Shown: positions 6,848 to 15,900, numbered from the stretch's first letter. The stretch: 19,619 nt of DNA from Amoebophrya sp. AT5.2 (GCA_005223375.1 RXOD01004641.1:1-19619), one strand, 5' to 3'. The notes: generated by a model not told the origin, from the letters alone. Translations and numbers: made by a program.

Positions 6848-9800
6848 TTAATCCACCTTCATCTCGTTGTCCTCGTTCTCGCCCTCCTGGGATGCCAAGC
6901 TCCTCCGTTCATCTTCATTTTGATTTTCGAAACTCGGGAACAAGTCTTCGTCGAATAAACTCTCACGGCCTGGCTCGGAGTCCTCTCTTTCATTCCCCAG
7001 CTGCAAGGAAAGCGTACTTGCGTTCGTGCCTCGCATGCTCTCTTCATCAGCGCCGTCGGCGTCGGTTTCGTAGCCGCCCGCCGCGTATGATCTCATCGAT
7101 GTGGAGGAGGACGCGGCTCCCTCTACCAAGCGCATGGCAGTCATCGCGGGGAGAGTGCATGGTGCTCTCCCGTCGCGGAAGATGGTCGGACTAGGAGGTG
7201 GTTCCGGCGACGCCCCAGGATCAACCACAAGGATGTGTTCTTTCGCGAACCTTCGCGCGAACCGCCTTCCGATCTGACCGGAGGGGCGTCGGGGCAGGGG
7301 CGGCAAAGCAGACGCCGAGGAATCGTGGCTGCTTGCACCTCCAGAGCGTGGCGTTGCGGCTTCCGAGGGCGGCCGCGAGGGAGTGCGACTGCGGACGGGG
7401 CGCTGCAGCCACGAGCCGGAAGCGAGCCGCGATTCGTTTTCTTCCCGGAATAGTCGGTCCCTGGCAACATCGTGTTGTAGTTGGCCCCCGCTTGTTGAAC
7501 AAGATGCGTTTCCGCCGATTAATGGTGAAGCTGAGGCGTCCTCACCCACCAGGGAAGGGCGTGGGCTCATTGGCATTTGCTGGTGTGCACGATTTGCATT
7601 TGGTGTACCATGTTGGGTATGCGCGGCAGCACTAGAACAAGAGCCGCACGACGAAGCCCTCGATGCTCGTCCGCCCGTTGAGGGCCCCGTGGAGGGTGAC
7701 CTCGCGGACCGTGGCCCCCCTGGTGTCAGCGGCGCATCTTCCGGTCCGGCAGCCAGCGCGCGAGGCGAACGCGCCTGATGCCACTTGCAATGAAGAGCCA
7801 TCGGTGGCTCTGGAGGCATTCCTTCGATGCTAGGGAAGTAAGTGACAAGAGCAGGTGTAGGTCCACCATCAGAGGGATCTGAGCGCGCGGTTGGTGAAAC
7901 TTCTGGTGCGCTCTGGTTCGCCAGAACAGGTCCGACGTCGGAGTGGTTATGTTGAGCGGCGTCTCCATAAGTGTGGTCCTGTTCGAGCAGGACGAGTAGA
8001 TCAGCTCGATCCCCTTGTTCCTGACGGCGCGGGCTTTTTTGCGTGAAGCTGTTACAACTGTGCCGGGCGTTGCGTTGCGCCGTCGAAGAAAGTTCATCGC
8101 GCGGAGGACCCGGCGGACAACAATGAGGGGCCTTGCCTTTGCTCTTCGTCGAGCCGCCCACGGATGTTGCAGACGATGCAGGTTCGTGCGCGGCACCGCG
8201 ACTGCAAGACGGATCGGCTTCGGATTGCGATTGTTCAACTCCTGCAGGTGCAGCTGATATCGCGGCCGTCGGGGATTTGGACTTCGACATTCTTACCGCT
8301 GCGGTTGTCGTTTCTCTGGACCAAGTCACGGAGAGCGCCGCGCATTCGGCTTTTGCCTTCATCTTTGCTTCTGCCAGGGAGTAGGTCGTTGAGGCGCGCG
8401 GGGTCGCGAGGCAGCTGCTCGGTGAATGTAGTGACGAAAGAGCACCACTTCCACCACCCGGCGTAGATTCCGGCGATGTTGTAGACTCTTCGAAGTCCCC
8501 GACCAGCTGCAGCTGCGGAGACGTTGTAGACGCAGGAAGGACAGCACCTCCTTCGTACAATTGTTCGCAAGCGTCCCGGGGGTTCCCGCCCACTCCTGGA
8601 CCACGGACCGTAGTTTTAGAGCTTTCAAATCTTCTCGTGCGACTGCGTACGTCCAAGCGTGCGTCAGGCTGCGGGAAGATCACGGTGTATTCACCCGGCG
8701 GCGGCACAGGAGGCCTGCAACTCGTCGACGTCACGTGGTCGCCAGTTGGAGAGAGCGCCCAAGTCGGGGTGCGAGGTTCGTCTTTTCCGGCTCCGGGTCC
8801 GGATGTTGATGCGCTAGCATCCCTCTCCTGCGAAGAACTGCTTTGCGGCGCCTTTTTCGAGGACGAGGATACCGGCATGCAGTCATACACCACTCGCTCG
8901 GGTCTGCCGCGGACTGGGGGGGAAAACAAGGGCAACTCGAGCATGCAATTCATGCGTTTGGGCGTCCCGGAACGAGCAGTCCCACGAGCGGGATGAGGCT
9001 CGTCTTCAAGAGTTCTTGCTAAAGCGCTTCGCGCGCCACCAGGCGGGCCATCATCGTCGGGGACTGGCGAAGGTCGGCAGCGCCCTCTCCCAGTACCTTC
9101 CGTGCCGCCCGCTTCCTGGAGATAGGAATCAATAAAGGCCGCACGTGCAGATACGAGCTGATTCACCGCCGGGATCGTTGACGGGCCTTGCGCGGCAGGA
9201 GAGGCGGCGCTGCGCCGGCTGCTGCCGGAAGCTGCACTCGGAGGAGAAATAGCGGCGGGGGTCGCACTCGCATTCGCGGCGGAACAGGATATGGAGTCAG
9301 ATCGTGGGGCTACTGGAGGGGCGGCCGCACTTCCACTTGCAGTGCTCATCATGCTGCGGGGCGTTGCCGCACCTCCACCAGCAACAGATGCGGAGGTGGA
9401 ACAGCTACTGCTACACGAGGCCTTTTGGCTCCACTGCCCTGCTCCTGGCCCGGACGAGGAGCACCCCGAAATCTGGCGCTCGCACAGTGGGTAGTCCTGC
9501 CAGAAGCAGTCAAGTTCCGTACTTTCCTCGGTTTTCTGGTCGTGCTCGACGACCTTTCGCGGCCGCGGAAGCTCATGTGGAACTTCTTGTTCCCACGGCA
9601 TTTGAGAGACCCCCAGCGCCAGCTCCAACATCTCGGTCCTCCTCTCGCCCGCATTATCTTCATTCCGTCGCAGCTGTTGTGCTAACTGTTCACGGTCTCT
9701 TTCTGGTCCTTGCCGCTGCGCATAACTATGACACCCACTTCCCGACGAGGACAGCTCGCGGAAGTCTTCTTCTACTTCTTCTTGCCGCTCAGTATCGGTT

Positions 9801-11485
9801 CCAGATGCCCGCGCCGCCATCACCGATTGCCGTAAGCCGTTGACGCGAATGCGCTTCGGCTTCGGCTTCTGCGCTCCTGACCTCCCAATGATGCATCCAT
9901 CCTCGTCGCGCACGTAATTGAAATTCGTGCCCAAGTGCGCTGCAGCTTTGCTTATTTGCCTTCTTGTGTTCTCACTCACCGTGGAAGATAACGACGACGA
10001 GGAAGACGACGACGCGCTGAGCGACGCTGCGGAAAGGTTGCGGGGGTTCGTCTCTGTCACAACTGTGGTTTCCCCCTTAATTCCTGCTGCGCCACGCCTA
10101 GGAGTTGTGCGAGAACCAGTTGTGCTGTGCGATGGTATGACGATTCTTGTTGCACCAGCTTCGCTGGAGGTGGTTGTACTATCCACCGCTTCATCCGGGT
10201 CCGGTTCAGGGACCTCAGTTGGCTCTTTTTCTGTCTTGCAGCGTTGCACCTGCAAGCCATTCCGTGCTCGCCTGCTCCCCGCTTCAGAAGCGCTTGGAGC
10301 ACGATCTGCACCACCGCGTGAAGAAGACAACGCCGGTGCAGCCGAAGTTCCTGGTCCTGCCCCCTCGACTCCTCCAACACTACAGCGCATTCGGCTCTCC
10401 CCCGGTGGTGTTGTCCTGGACACGCGCCCGCGGTCAGCAGAGGAATCGTCCTGCTCGCGCAGCGCGCTCCTGCGCGGACCTGGAGCTTCGGCGGTACTCC
10501 TGTGCCTTGAGGTCTTTTTGGACCTTTTTGCACCTTCTTCTTCTTGTGACGACGACGACGACAAGCAGTTCTCGCCAAGGCCAGATGATGAAGAACTTAT
10601 CTTCACGGTGGAAGAGATACTAGCGGGGGAGATTTGGCGGTCCATCTTCGTCTTGCCTAAACCTTCCGAAGAACATGAGCAGGAAAGAGGAGTAGAAGAC
10701 GACGCATCTTCCGATATTCCACCGGGAGATTGTGATTGAATCTTGGTCTTATCCGGAAGCACGGCGGCCGCGGCACGGTTATTCATTTCAACCACGTCTT
10801 CCGAACTACAACAGGGGTGTTCATGATCGGTCTCTACTTGAGGCTCCTCCGCGTGTTCGTGAGCTCGAGGTCTTGCACCAGGCGCTGGCGTCTCGATCAC
10901 TATCTTCGCGGACGTTGGTATCAGTATCGCCTCCTTCTTTTGCGGTATCTTAGGTGTAGGTGGACCTGGACCTGGAGCTGCTGGACGTGGAGTGGTGGCG
11001 TGGGGGGCACGCAGCTCCTCTTCCTTTGCGCCCGCCGCGCCCGGATTCCTTCTGATCATGAGCCGCGCTCCTGGCGGTTGTTCACGGGAGTCGGAATCTC
11101 TCCCATCGGGTTGCGCCGCGATAGTGGGACGGCGGTGCAGCTCCAACGATTCTGCCGCTGACGAAGTCGAAGCGCCGATAGCTGGAGATGTCGAGGAGAA
11201 GGCACTGCCACTGGCTTCTCCTCCTGCCAGCACAAAAGATGTTGAATTCTGTGTGGTAGTGGTGTTTCTTGCCTGCGGGCTGTTTGATGAAGAAGTCGAG
11301 GAGGGGGCCCTGACTGTTTCTGCTACTTCTACAGGAGAGGTGAAATTTAAATTCTTTGTGGTCCTTGACCTTGTCTGCGGGCTGTTTGAAGACGTCAGAG
11401 AGGGACATGCAGCGGATACGACGCCCAGCACCTGTTGAAGCTGCAGCTGCACCAAGTGGGCCGCAAGCAAATTGAGCGACGGCAT
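6848..11485 (-). CDS. Giant Ser/Ala/Pro-rich, probably disordered protein
   Basis: The product is 1545 aa from ATG 11485 to the stop at 6848. The coding frame seems to continue 27 codons upstream (WKGVTPSDLDDFSRRFRRSR) to a TAG at about 11567, so a 5' exon probably joins near there. From ATG 11485 the first 26 residues (MPSLNLLAAHLVQLQLQQVL onward) resemble a signal peptide, but they would be internal if the longer form is right. The remainder is rich in Ser, Ala, Pro, Arg and Thr, with serine runs. It contains roughly forty Ser-Pro or Thr-Pro dipeptides, basic clusters such as KPKPKRIRV (about residue 540), and a few ordered-looking islands (GTNFNYVRDEDGCIIG, LDCFWQDYPLC, MALHCKWHQ, EHILVVDPG). 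The C-terminus is strongly acidic. No catalytic domain is visible. The make-up suits a phosphorylated scaffold or nuclear regulator, but that is inference. Long plus-strand frames here are antisense shadows. Confidence 0.68.
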   Translation of the reverse strand: MPSLNLLAAHLVQLQLQQVLGVVSAACPSLTSSNSPQTRSRTTKNLNFTSPVEVAETVRAPSSTSSSNSPQARNTTTTQNSTSFVLAGGEASGSAFSSTSPAIGASTSSAAESLELHRRPTIAAQPDGRDSDSREQPPGARLMIRRNPGAAGAKEEELRAPHATTPRPAAPGPGPPTPKIPQKKEAILIPTSAKIVIETPAPGARPRAHEHAEEPQVETDHEHPCCSSEDVVEMNNRAAAAVLPDKTKIQSQSPGGISEDASSSTPLSCSCSSEGLGKTKMDRQISPASISSTVKISSSSSGLGENCLSSSSSQEEEGAKRSKKTSRHRSTAEAPGPRRSALREQDDSSADRGRVSRTTPPGESRMRCSVGGVEGAGPGTSAAPALSSSRGGADRAPSASEAGSRRARNGLQVQRCKTEKEPTEVPEPDPDEAVDSTTTSSEAGATRIVIPSHSTTGSRTTPRRGAAGIKGETTVVTETNPRNLSAASLSASSSSSSSLSSTVSENTRRQISKAAAHLGTNFNYVRDEDGCIIGRSGAQKPKPKRIRVNGLRQSVMAARASGTDTERQEEVEEDFRELSSSGSGCHSYAQRQGPERDREQLAQQLRRNEDNAGERRTEMLELALGVSQMPWEQEVPHELPRPRKVVEHDQKTEESTELDCFWQDYPLCERQISGCSSSGPGAGQWSQKASCSSSCSTSASVAGGGAATPRSMMSTASGSAAAPPVAPRSDSISCSAANASATPAAISPPSAASGSSRRSAASPAAQGPSTIPAVNQLVSARAAFIDSYLQEAGGTEGTGRGRCRPSPVPDDDGPPGGARSALARTLEDEPHPARGTARSGTPKRMNCMLELPLFSPPVRGRPERVVYDCMPVSSSSKKAPQSSSSQERDASASTSGPGAGKDEPRTPTWALSPTGDHVTSTSCRPPVPPPGEYTVIFPQPDARLDVRSRTRRFESSKTTVRGPGVGGNPRDACEQLYEGGAVLPASTTSPQLQLVGDFEESTTSPESTPGGGSGALSSLHSPSSCLATPRASTTYSLAEAKMKAKAECAALSVTWSRETTTAAVRMSKSKSPTAAISAAPAGVEQSQSEADPSCSRGAAHEPASSATSVGGSTKSKGKAPHCCPPGPPRDELSSTAQRNARHSCNSFTQKSPRRQEQGDRADLLVLLEQDHTYGDAAQHNHSDVGPVLANQSAPEVSPTARSDPSDGGPTPALVTYFPSIEGMPPEPPMALHCKWHQARSPRALAAGPEDAPLTPGGPRSARSPSTGPSTGGRASRASSCGSCSSAAAHTQHGTPNANRAHQQMPMSPRPSLVGEDASASPLIGGNASCSTSGGQLQHDVARDRLFREENESRLASGSWLQRPVRSRTPSRPPSEAATPRSGGASSHDSSASALPPLPRRPSGQIGRRFARRFAKEHILVVDPGASPEPPPSPTIFRDGRAPCTLPAMTAMRLVEGAASSSTSMRSYAAGGYETDADGADEESMRGTNASTLSLQLGNEREDSEPGRESLFDEDLFPSFENQNEDERRSLASQEGENEDNEMKVD
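11242..11392. repeat. Imperfect internal duplication (about 45-bp unit, two copies)
   Basis: About 11242-11291 and 11348-11392 share TTxAATTCTxTGTGGT near one end and CTGCGGGCTGTTTGA at the other. They encode two similar peptides near the N-terminus of the giant protein (SNSPQTRSRTT followed by NLNFTSP, and SNSPQARNTTT followed by QNSTSF). This looks like an old local duplication that kept the reading frame. Confidence 0.6.
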
Positions 11486-12063
11486 TACCGCGACACGGCT
11501 TCGACGAAACCTCCGCGAGAAGTCGTCAAGGTCCGAGGGCGTCACGCCTTTCCATGCGAAGTACAACTACTACGGTGATTAACTGCGAAAGAATAGAATT
11601 ATCAGGAACATATATGCCGGTACATTCATGCGCTTTTACGCGGAAGAAAGAATTTGTGATGATGTCCTCTTGGTGGTCGACATGAAGACGAACATGCTTC
11701 CATGTAGGCACTATTGGTGAAAGCAAACGATAGATACCATCAAATCAGCAAAGGAATGTTCTGTTGTCCTTGCGGATCAGAACAAGCAGCCTGATTCTAA
11801 AAGAAACAAAAAAGATAAAGAGTGAAGCGCAAGCTGCACGTTGCGCCAAGAATTTCAGAAGAACTGATTACGGCAGAACACATCTGATGAGATGTGTCGG
11901 ATCCAGAGGCGTTGATGGAGCCGACGCACAGAAAATTGATGTCTGTGTCAATAAATATTGATGTTGATCGACAGACAGTCGTGAAAGTGATCACATTGAG
12001 AACGTCGCGAGACAACTTTCATCACAGAATATTCATTGCAATGTTTTCCATCTTCATTTCATC
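11486..12063. other. Intergenic region, probable 5' exon or UTR of the giant gene
   Basis: No complete gene is visible. On the minus strand a pyrimidine-rich stretch ending TTCTATTCTTTCGCAG (AG near 11583) looks like a splice or trans-splice acceptor, and a second AG at about 11567 directly precedes the open frame of the giant gene. A short ATG frame at 11695-11636 starts with strongly GC-ended codons (MFVFMSTTKRT) and could be a first exon, though I find no GT donor that joins it in phase. The part above 11720 is AT-rich with no coding signal. Confidence 0.4.
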
Positions 12064-14280
12064 TCAGGTATCTATTGCAGAAGACGTGGTGAAAGATGAT
12101 TGTGATTGCCGCCAGTGCGTGAGCACTTCCCGAAGGTCTTCGACACCTTCTTTTGAGAAGACGGCGTCGTCATCGAAAACATCGTCCGCAAAATACGGCA
12201 ACGCATTAGCGATCGCATTGACCTCATGGGCGCCAACCTGAGGCTCCACCTCGCCACCCGTCTGCTCGAGGAAGCTGGTCGGTGGGGACGCTGATGCACC
12301 ATTTGTTCGTTCTTCGGCTCCTGCTCCTGCTTGTGCTTGCAGCAGGGCTTCTGCAGCTGATCGGGCTTCAGCCTCTGGAGCGACAGCGTCATCTGCAGAG
12401 AAGTCGTCTTTTGTTTTGCGTTTGCCGTCCTGTTCTACTTGGTCCTGCAATGGATCGCCTCTGTCTTCTTGCTTGGTGTCGATCGGCGCATCCCAGTCAG
12501 CCGCGGTGGTTTGCACTTCACCCGCGTCTTTGTCACTCAAAATGCTGGCGTCACCGTTGATAACCGCGTCTGTTTGCGGATCGGCGTCTTGAACTGCACT
12601 TTCTGCATCATGCGAGTGATCCGGCGAGCCTTCATTTTTCCTGTCGTCTGAGTCGTCAGCTGCAGGCGCGGGCTTCGGAACTCGTGATGGGGCCGTCAAT
12701 TGTTGCCCGAATTCTCGGATGAGTTGCCGTACGCCTGCGTCGTCAATGTGTGCCGCTTCTTCCAGCAGAGAGGACGCGGCTGCGTTCGAAGTCGAGAGTC
12801 GAGTATCAACATCGGGAGGTTGATGTTGTATCGCCAAAACGGGCTTGTGTTCCTCCTGCGCGTTTGCCGCGGGTGTTCCTCCCGCAGCACTGCGCTCCAG
12901 GAACGACGCCCCGCCTTCTCCGCCCCCCTCGGTCGCGCCAGCCGTCTCGTGCTCCAGGACGGACCGCGTCCGCCACCAGTCCTGGAACTTCGTCCACGCG
13001 GCCGGCGAGTTCATCCCGCTCTTTTCCGGATACACCAGGAGCAGAACGTTCTTCGTCTCCAGCGTGAGCGGTTCCCCTTCCTGCGTGACTTCCTCCATGC
13101 TGGGCACGTAGGTCACCTTCCCCGTGGCCGGGTCGCGGACGTTCCTGACCAGCCCCATCTCCACCACGGGGTCCTTGATGTGGGACCACAGCGTGACCAA
13201 CCGCTTCACGTCCGGCAGCTTCAGCGCTCCCCCCTTGTGCACCGGCAGCATCAAAGGCTCGCAGCCGAGTCGGTTGCACGAGTACACGCGGTGCGTGCGG
13301 CCCGTGAACATGTCCTGGATGCTTTTTGCCTCCTTGTCCGCGTGCTGCTGGAGCAGGGGCGTCACGCCGTCCTCCTGGAAGTGGTCCTGCAGCGCCACCA
13401 TCTCCGCCGCGTTCTCCCGCAGATCCACCTGTTCACCAGCCGCGTGCTCACCAGCCGCGTTCTCCACCCGCGTGCTAACCAGCCCCGAAATGTCGTCGTC
13501 GGCCGTTTTGCGCACCGAGTTCATCAGGTTCACGAACTTCCGCCCCGTGATGTCGTGCAGCTTGGTGTACTTCTCGATCGAGTCCCGGATCTTCTGCAGC
13601 GTGCGGATCTGGTCCTCGAAAATGTTTTTCTCCTTCCCCAGCACCTTCCACTCGCAGTCGTACTGCGCCTGCGCCATCTCCCGGAAGTGCTCCAGCTCGT
13701 GCGAGTTCGCCTTCTCGAACTTCTTCGAGCGTCCGGTGAAGGTGAAGAAGAAGTCCGGCGTGAACATCATGCAGTAGAGCCGCTTCGGGTGCCGCAGCAG
13801 GGAGAACCCGTAGCACTTCTCGTTCATTTTTCTCATGATGATCTCCTCCGCGTACTTCTTCATGTTGTCCTTGAACTGCCGCACGTCGTTGGTCGCCGAC
13901 TTCCGCCAGTTCACGAACGCGTCAAACATCATTTGCTGCGGCCACTGCCGCATCTCGTTTTCCGGCTCGTAGGCGATCCGGTAGTCGGGGCGCACTTCGG
14001 TCATCAGCCGCTCGATGTTGTTCTCCAGGGACAGCAGCCCCACATTCTTGTCCGCCTCGTTCTTGCCGTCGACCGCCGCGCCCGCGCTGGTCGCCTGGCG
14101 CCCGACCAGCTTCGTGGCGAAAACAAGCCGCTGCCGCTTTTTGGAAAGGAGCGGGTCGCAGGAAGTATTCTGGGTAACGGCGGTGGCGTCCTTGACCGGA
14201 AAACCCATCTCGAACAAGAGCCCGCGGATGGACTGCGACTCAGGCACCCTCTTATCCCACAAATCGGGGTCAGATCGCAT
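12064..14280 (-). CDS. Unrecognised protein: structured N-terminal half, acidic low-complexity C-terminal half
   Basis: The product is 738 aa from ATG 14280 to the stop at 12064. Residues 1-440 have balanced composition and look folded: aromatic and charged segments (MMFDAFVNWRKSATNDVRQF, LLRHPKRLYCMMFTPDFFFT), a helical part at about 190-260 (FEDQIRTLQKIRDSIEKYTK), and a Cys pair in YSCNRLGCEPLML (about 333-345). Residues 445-738 are Ala/Asp/Glu-rich and disordered but include two SFLE motifs (459-462, 669-672). There is no signal peptide at this ATG and no transmembrane segment. I cannot name the domain. The preceding gene, 202 bases upstream, also carries SFLE and a signal peptide, so the two could be exons of one secreted protein. 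In-frame sequence upstream of the ATG is open for only four codons before a TGA, and AG at about 14282 could be an acceptor. The frame is well supported by length and codon use; the function is unknown. Confidence 0.78.
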   Translation of the reverse strand: MRSDPDLWDKRVPESQSIRGLLFEMGFPVKDATAVTQNTSCDPLLSKKRQRLVFATKLVGRQATSAGAAVDGKNEADKNVGLLSLENNIERLMTEVRPDYRIAYEPENEMRQWPQQMMFDAFVNWRKSATNDVRQFKDNMKKYAEEIIMRKMNEKCYGFSLLRHPKRLYCMMFTPDFFFTFTGRSKKFEKANSHELEHFREMAQAQYDCEWKVLGKEKNIFEDQIRTLQKIRDSIEKYTKLHDITGRKFVNLMNSVRKTADDDISGLVSTRVENAAGEHAAGEQVDLRENAAEMVALQDHFQEDGVTPLLQQHADKEAKSIQDMFTGRTHRVYSCNRLGCEPLMLPVHKGGALKLPDVKRLVTLWSHIKDPVVEMGLVRNVRDPATGKVTYVPSMEEVTQEGEPLTLETKNVLLLVYPEKSGMNSPAAWTKFQDWWRTRSVLEHETAGATEGGGEGGASFLERSAAGGTPAANAQEEHKPVLAIQHQPPDVDTRLSTSNAAASSLLEEAAHIDDAGVRQLIREFGQQLTAPSRVPKPAPAADDSDDRKNEGSPDHSHDAESAVQDADPQTDAVINGDASILSDKDAGEVQTTAADWDAPIDTKQEDRGDPLQDQVEQDGKRKTKDDFSADDAVAPEAEARSAAEALLQAQAGAGAEERTNGASASPPTSFLEQTGGEVEPQVGAHEVNAIANALPYFADDVFDDDAVFSKEGVEDLREVLTHWRQSQSSFTTSSAIDT
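13433..13462. repeat. 15-bp tandem repeat inside the 738-residue protein gene
   Basis: Two adjacent 15-bp units (TCACCAGCCGCGTGC and TCACCAGCCGCGTTC) differ at one base. On the minus strand they encode a repeated AAGE-type pentapeptide (NAAGEHAAGEQ), a recent in-frame slippage. Confidence 0.8.
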
Positions 14281-14299
14281 GTACCTGGTCAGGGATCAT
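14270..14299 (-). promoter_or_regulatory. Overlapping upstream ORF (9 codons) before the 14280 ATG
   Basis: A minus-strand ATG at 14299 opens a frame reading MIPDQVHAI and stops at TGA 14272-14270. It overlaps the start of the main frame (ATG 14280-14278) in a different phase. If both are on the mature mRNA, ribosomes starting at the upstream ATG would bypass the main start. The alternative is that the CAG/GTACAT junction here is a splice site and the overlap is an artefact of an unspliced view. Confidence 0.35.
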
Positions 14300-14482
14300 G
14301 TAGATGTAGTTCTTCTTAATGAAGACAAAGTAAAAGTCAAGCAAAAACTTAGGAAGGTACAAAAAGCGAGTTCGTTGACGTAGAGCGACGCTGTATTATA
14401 TCCGACTTGATGCCGCCCCTCCCGAGTCCATCGGCTATGCATAATTGCTGCAATGAATATGTTTGTAGTTGCTGAAGCAATA

Positions 14483-15823
14483 TTACAATGCAAGGTGGTT
14501 TCCCATGTGCATTTGCTCACGCAGCTTGAGAATGCTACTCGCCTGTCTCGCCATGTTTGCCACGGCCTTGCTTCGCTCTTTTAGCGTGCGAAAGCCACCT
14601 TTCTTTGCTTCTGCTGCGCCCGGAGGAGGGCTGTCTTCGGTAACCGCATCGTTTGATTTTTGTTGTTTTTCCTTGTGCTCCAAAAACGACGAAGAGGAAG
14701 ACGAAGACGACAAGTAGCCACCGTCCTTGTAGTTCTCGATGTTGTTCTGAATCCAATCCGCGTCGTCCTGGCCCGTAAAACCGTTGGAATTGCGGCTGTA
14801 GTAAAAATTGTCAGGATCCTCGTGCCGGTTTTCTGGCTCGCCAAGTTCATCGTGCGTGTACTTGCGGGCCTCTGGTAGGCCGTCGCTACTTGAACTTCCT
14901 CCTTTGCTGCGCGTTGGTTTTCCCGCGAACCGCTTCATCTCGTTTGCGACGTCGCTTTTGGCGCTTTTATCGTGCTCGGCGGAGGAAGAGCCCTCCTGGC
15001 TGTGGTTCTCCAGCACACCAGGCTTGTTGTCTTTGACTTCGACGCCCGTTTTCTTGGCCGACGCAGAGTTATCGGCACTCTTTCCGCCATCCAAATTCAT
15101 CTCTGCAGAAGTCGTGCCTGTGTAATCGGTGGCCCTATCTGGTTTGGAAGCGCCGATCACCGAGTCGCTCACTCCTGTCGACGTAATTCCAGCGCCGGAC
15201 GATGTCGGCGGCGTTGGCGTTCCGGTTTCCGACCTAGAAGTGTCACTCTCTGCACTTGTCGACTTTGCGTCCTTCCCTGGTGTGCTGGTTGGGGTAGGAT
15301 GATGTTGCGACACGGGTTGCTTCCCCGCAATAGTGTCCTCATCCTCAACATTGTCCAAATCGAAGTCCCCCTTGCCTCCGGGATCGATGAAACCGTCTCG
15401 CTGTTCGGGCCCAACACCATCATCAGGAGCCTTGGCGCCACTGGCACTGGCACTATCCGTGCTCTTGACGCTTGTCGGCGCCTGCTTCGTATCTCTGCTA
15501 TGCTCGTCTCCGTCGCCCAAGATTTGAAGAAACGACAGCAGATCCAACGCAAGGTTGCTCTTCGCTCTGGTCGTCGTCGTGGTCCCTTCGACAGCACTTT
15601 CATCCGCTGGACGCTCCCGCCTGAGCAGCTTTTGGTGGACCTGGCTCCTGTCGTGCTTCTCCTTCTCGCCCGCGGGTGCGAGGACTCCGACTCCGCTAGA
15701 GCCAGTATGCGTCGAGGCGACCGCGACGGCGACAGGTCCCGCACCGATGCCGAGAATGATCCATGCCAACGAAAGGCAGCCCCGCAGTAAGCATGTGCTT
15801 ACTAGCGACGCGAAACGAAGCAT
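14483..15823 (-). CDS. Secreted low-complexity acidic protein with SFLE/SFLQ motifs
   Basis: The product is 446 aa from ATG 15823 to TAA 14483. Residues 1-37 form a good signal peptide: MLRFASLVSTCLLRG, then a long hydrophobic core SLAWIILGIGAGPVAVAVAS. The mature part is rich in Ser, Thr, Asp, Lys and Gly, has almost no hydrophobic core or Cys, and is probably disordered. Short ordered-looking elements are LALDLLSFLQILGDGDEH (about 92-109), a Tyr/Asn-rich patch (DNFYYSRNSNGFTGQDDADW, about 338-357), a serine run leading into SFLEHKEK (379-386), and a basic helix near the end (FRTLKERSKAVANMARQASS). There is no transmembrane anchor or GPI-like tail. An AG preceded by pyrimidines at 15882 would place an acceptor about 58 nt before the ATG. 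GTGAGC at about 14525 is donor-like, so the last 14 codons may be intron and the true C-terminus may lie downstream. Function unknown. Confidence 0.75.
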   Translation of the reverse strand: MLRFASLVSTCLLRGCLSLAWIILGIGAGPVAVAVASTHTGSSGVGVLAPAGEKEKHDRSQVHQKLLRRERPADESAVEGTTTTTRAKSNLALDLLSFLQILGDGDEHSRDTKQAPTSVKSTDSASASGAKAPDDGVGPEQRDGFIDPGGKGDFDLDNVEDEDTIAGKQPVSQHHPTPTSTPGKDAKSTSAESDTSRSETGTPTPPTSSGAGITSTGVSDSVIGASKPDRATDYTGTTSAEMNLDGGKSADNSASAKKTGVEVKDNKPGVLENHSQEGSSSAEHDKSAKSDVANEMKRFAGKPTRSKGGSSSSDGLPEARKYTHDELGEPENRHEDPDNFYYSRNSNGFTGQDDADWIQNNIENYKDGGYLSSSSSSSSFLEHKEKQQKSNDAVTEDSPPPGAAEAKKGGFRTLKERSKAVANMARQASSILKLREQMHMGNHLAL

Positions 15824-15881
15824 GATGTTTACAGTGAAGTCGGATGATGATAACAAGTTCCACAAAAGTGTCCGCCACGCA

Positions 15882-15900
15882 CTGGAAGAAATGAATGCGA
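15882..15900 (-). other. Candidate 3' splice or trans-splice acceptor before the 15823 ATG
   Basis: On the minus strand, GCATTCATTTCTTCCAG ends in AG at 15882 and is followed by about 58 nt to the ATG of the secreted low-complexity protein. The pyrimidine tract resembles those at 17192 and 419. The assignment rests on pattern only. Confidence 0.35.

Noticed and set aside
9918..10739. A 273-codon plus-strand open frame inside the giant gene
   Set aside because: It is antisense to a 4.6-kb open minus-strand frame, has no recognisable domain, and its acidic stretches are complements of minus-strand serine-rich codons.
12700..14319. A 539-codon plus-strand open frame opposite the 738-residue protein gene
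   Set aside because: It is rich in His, Val, Leu and Arg, the usual look of an antisense shadow of GC3-rich coding DNA. The minus frame has balanced, folded-looking composition, an ATG start and greater length.
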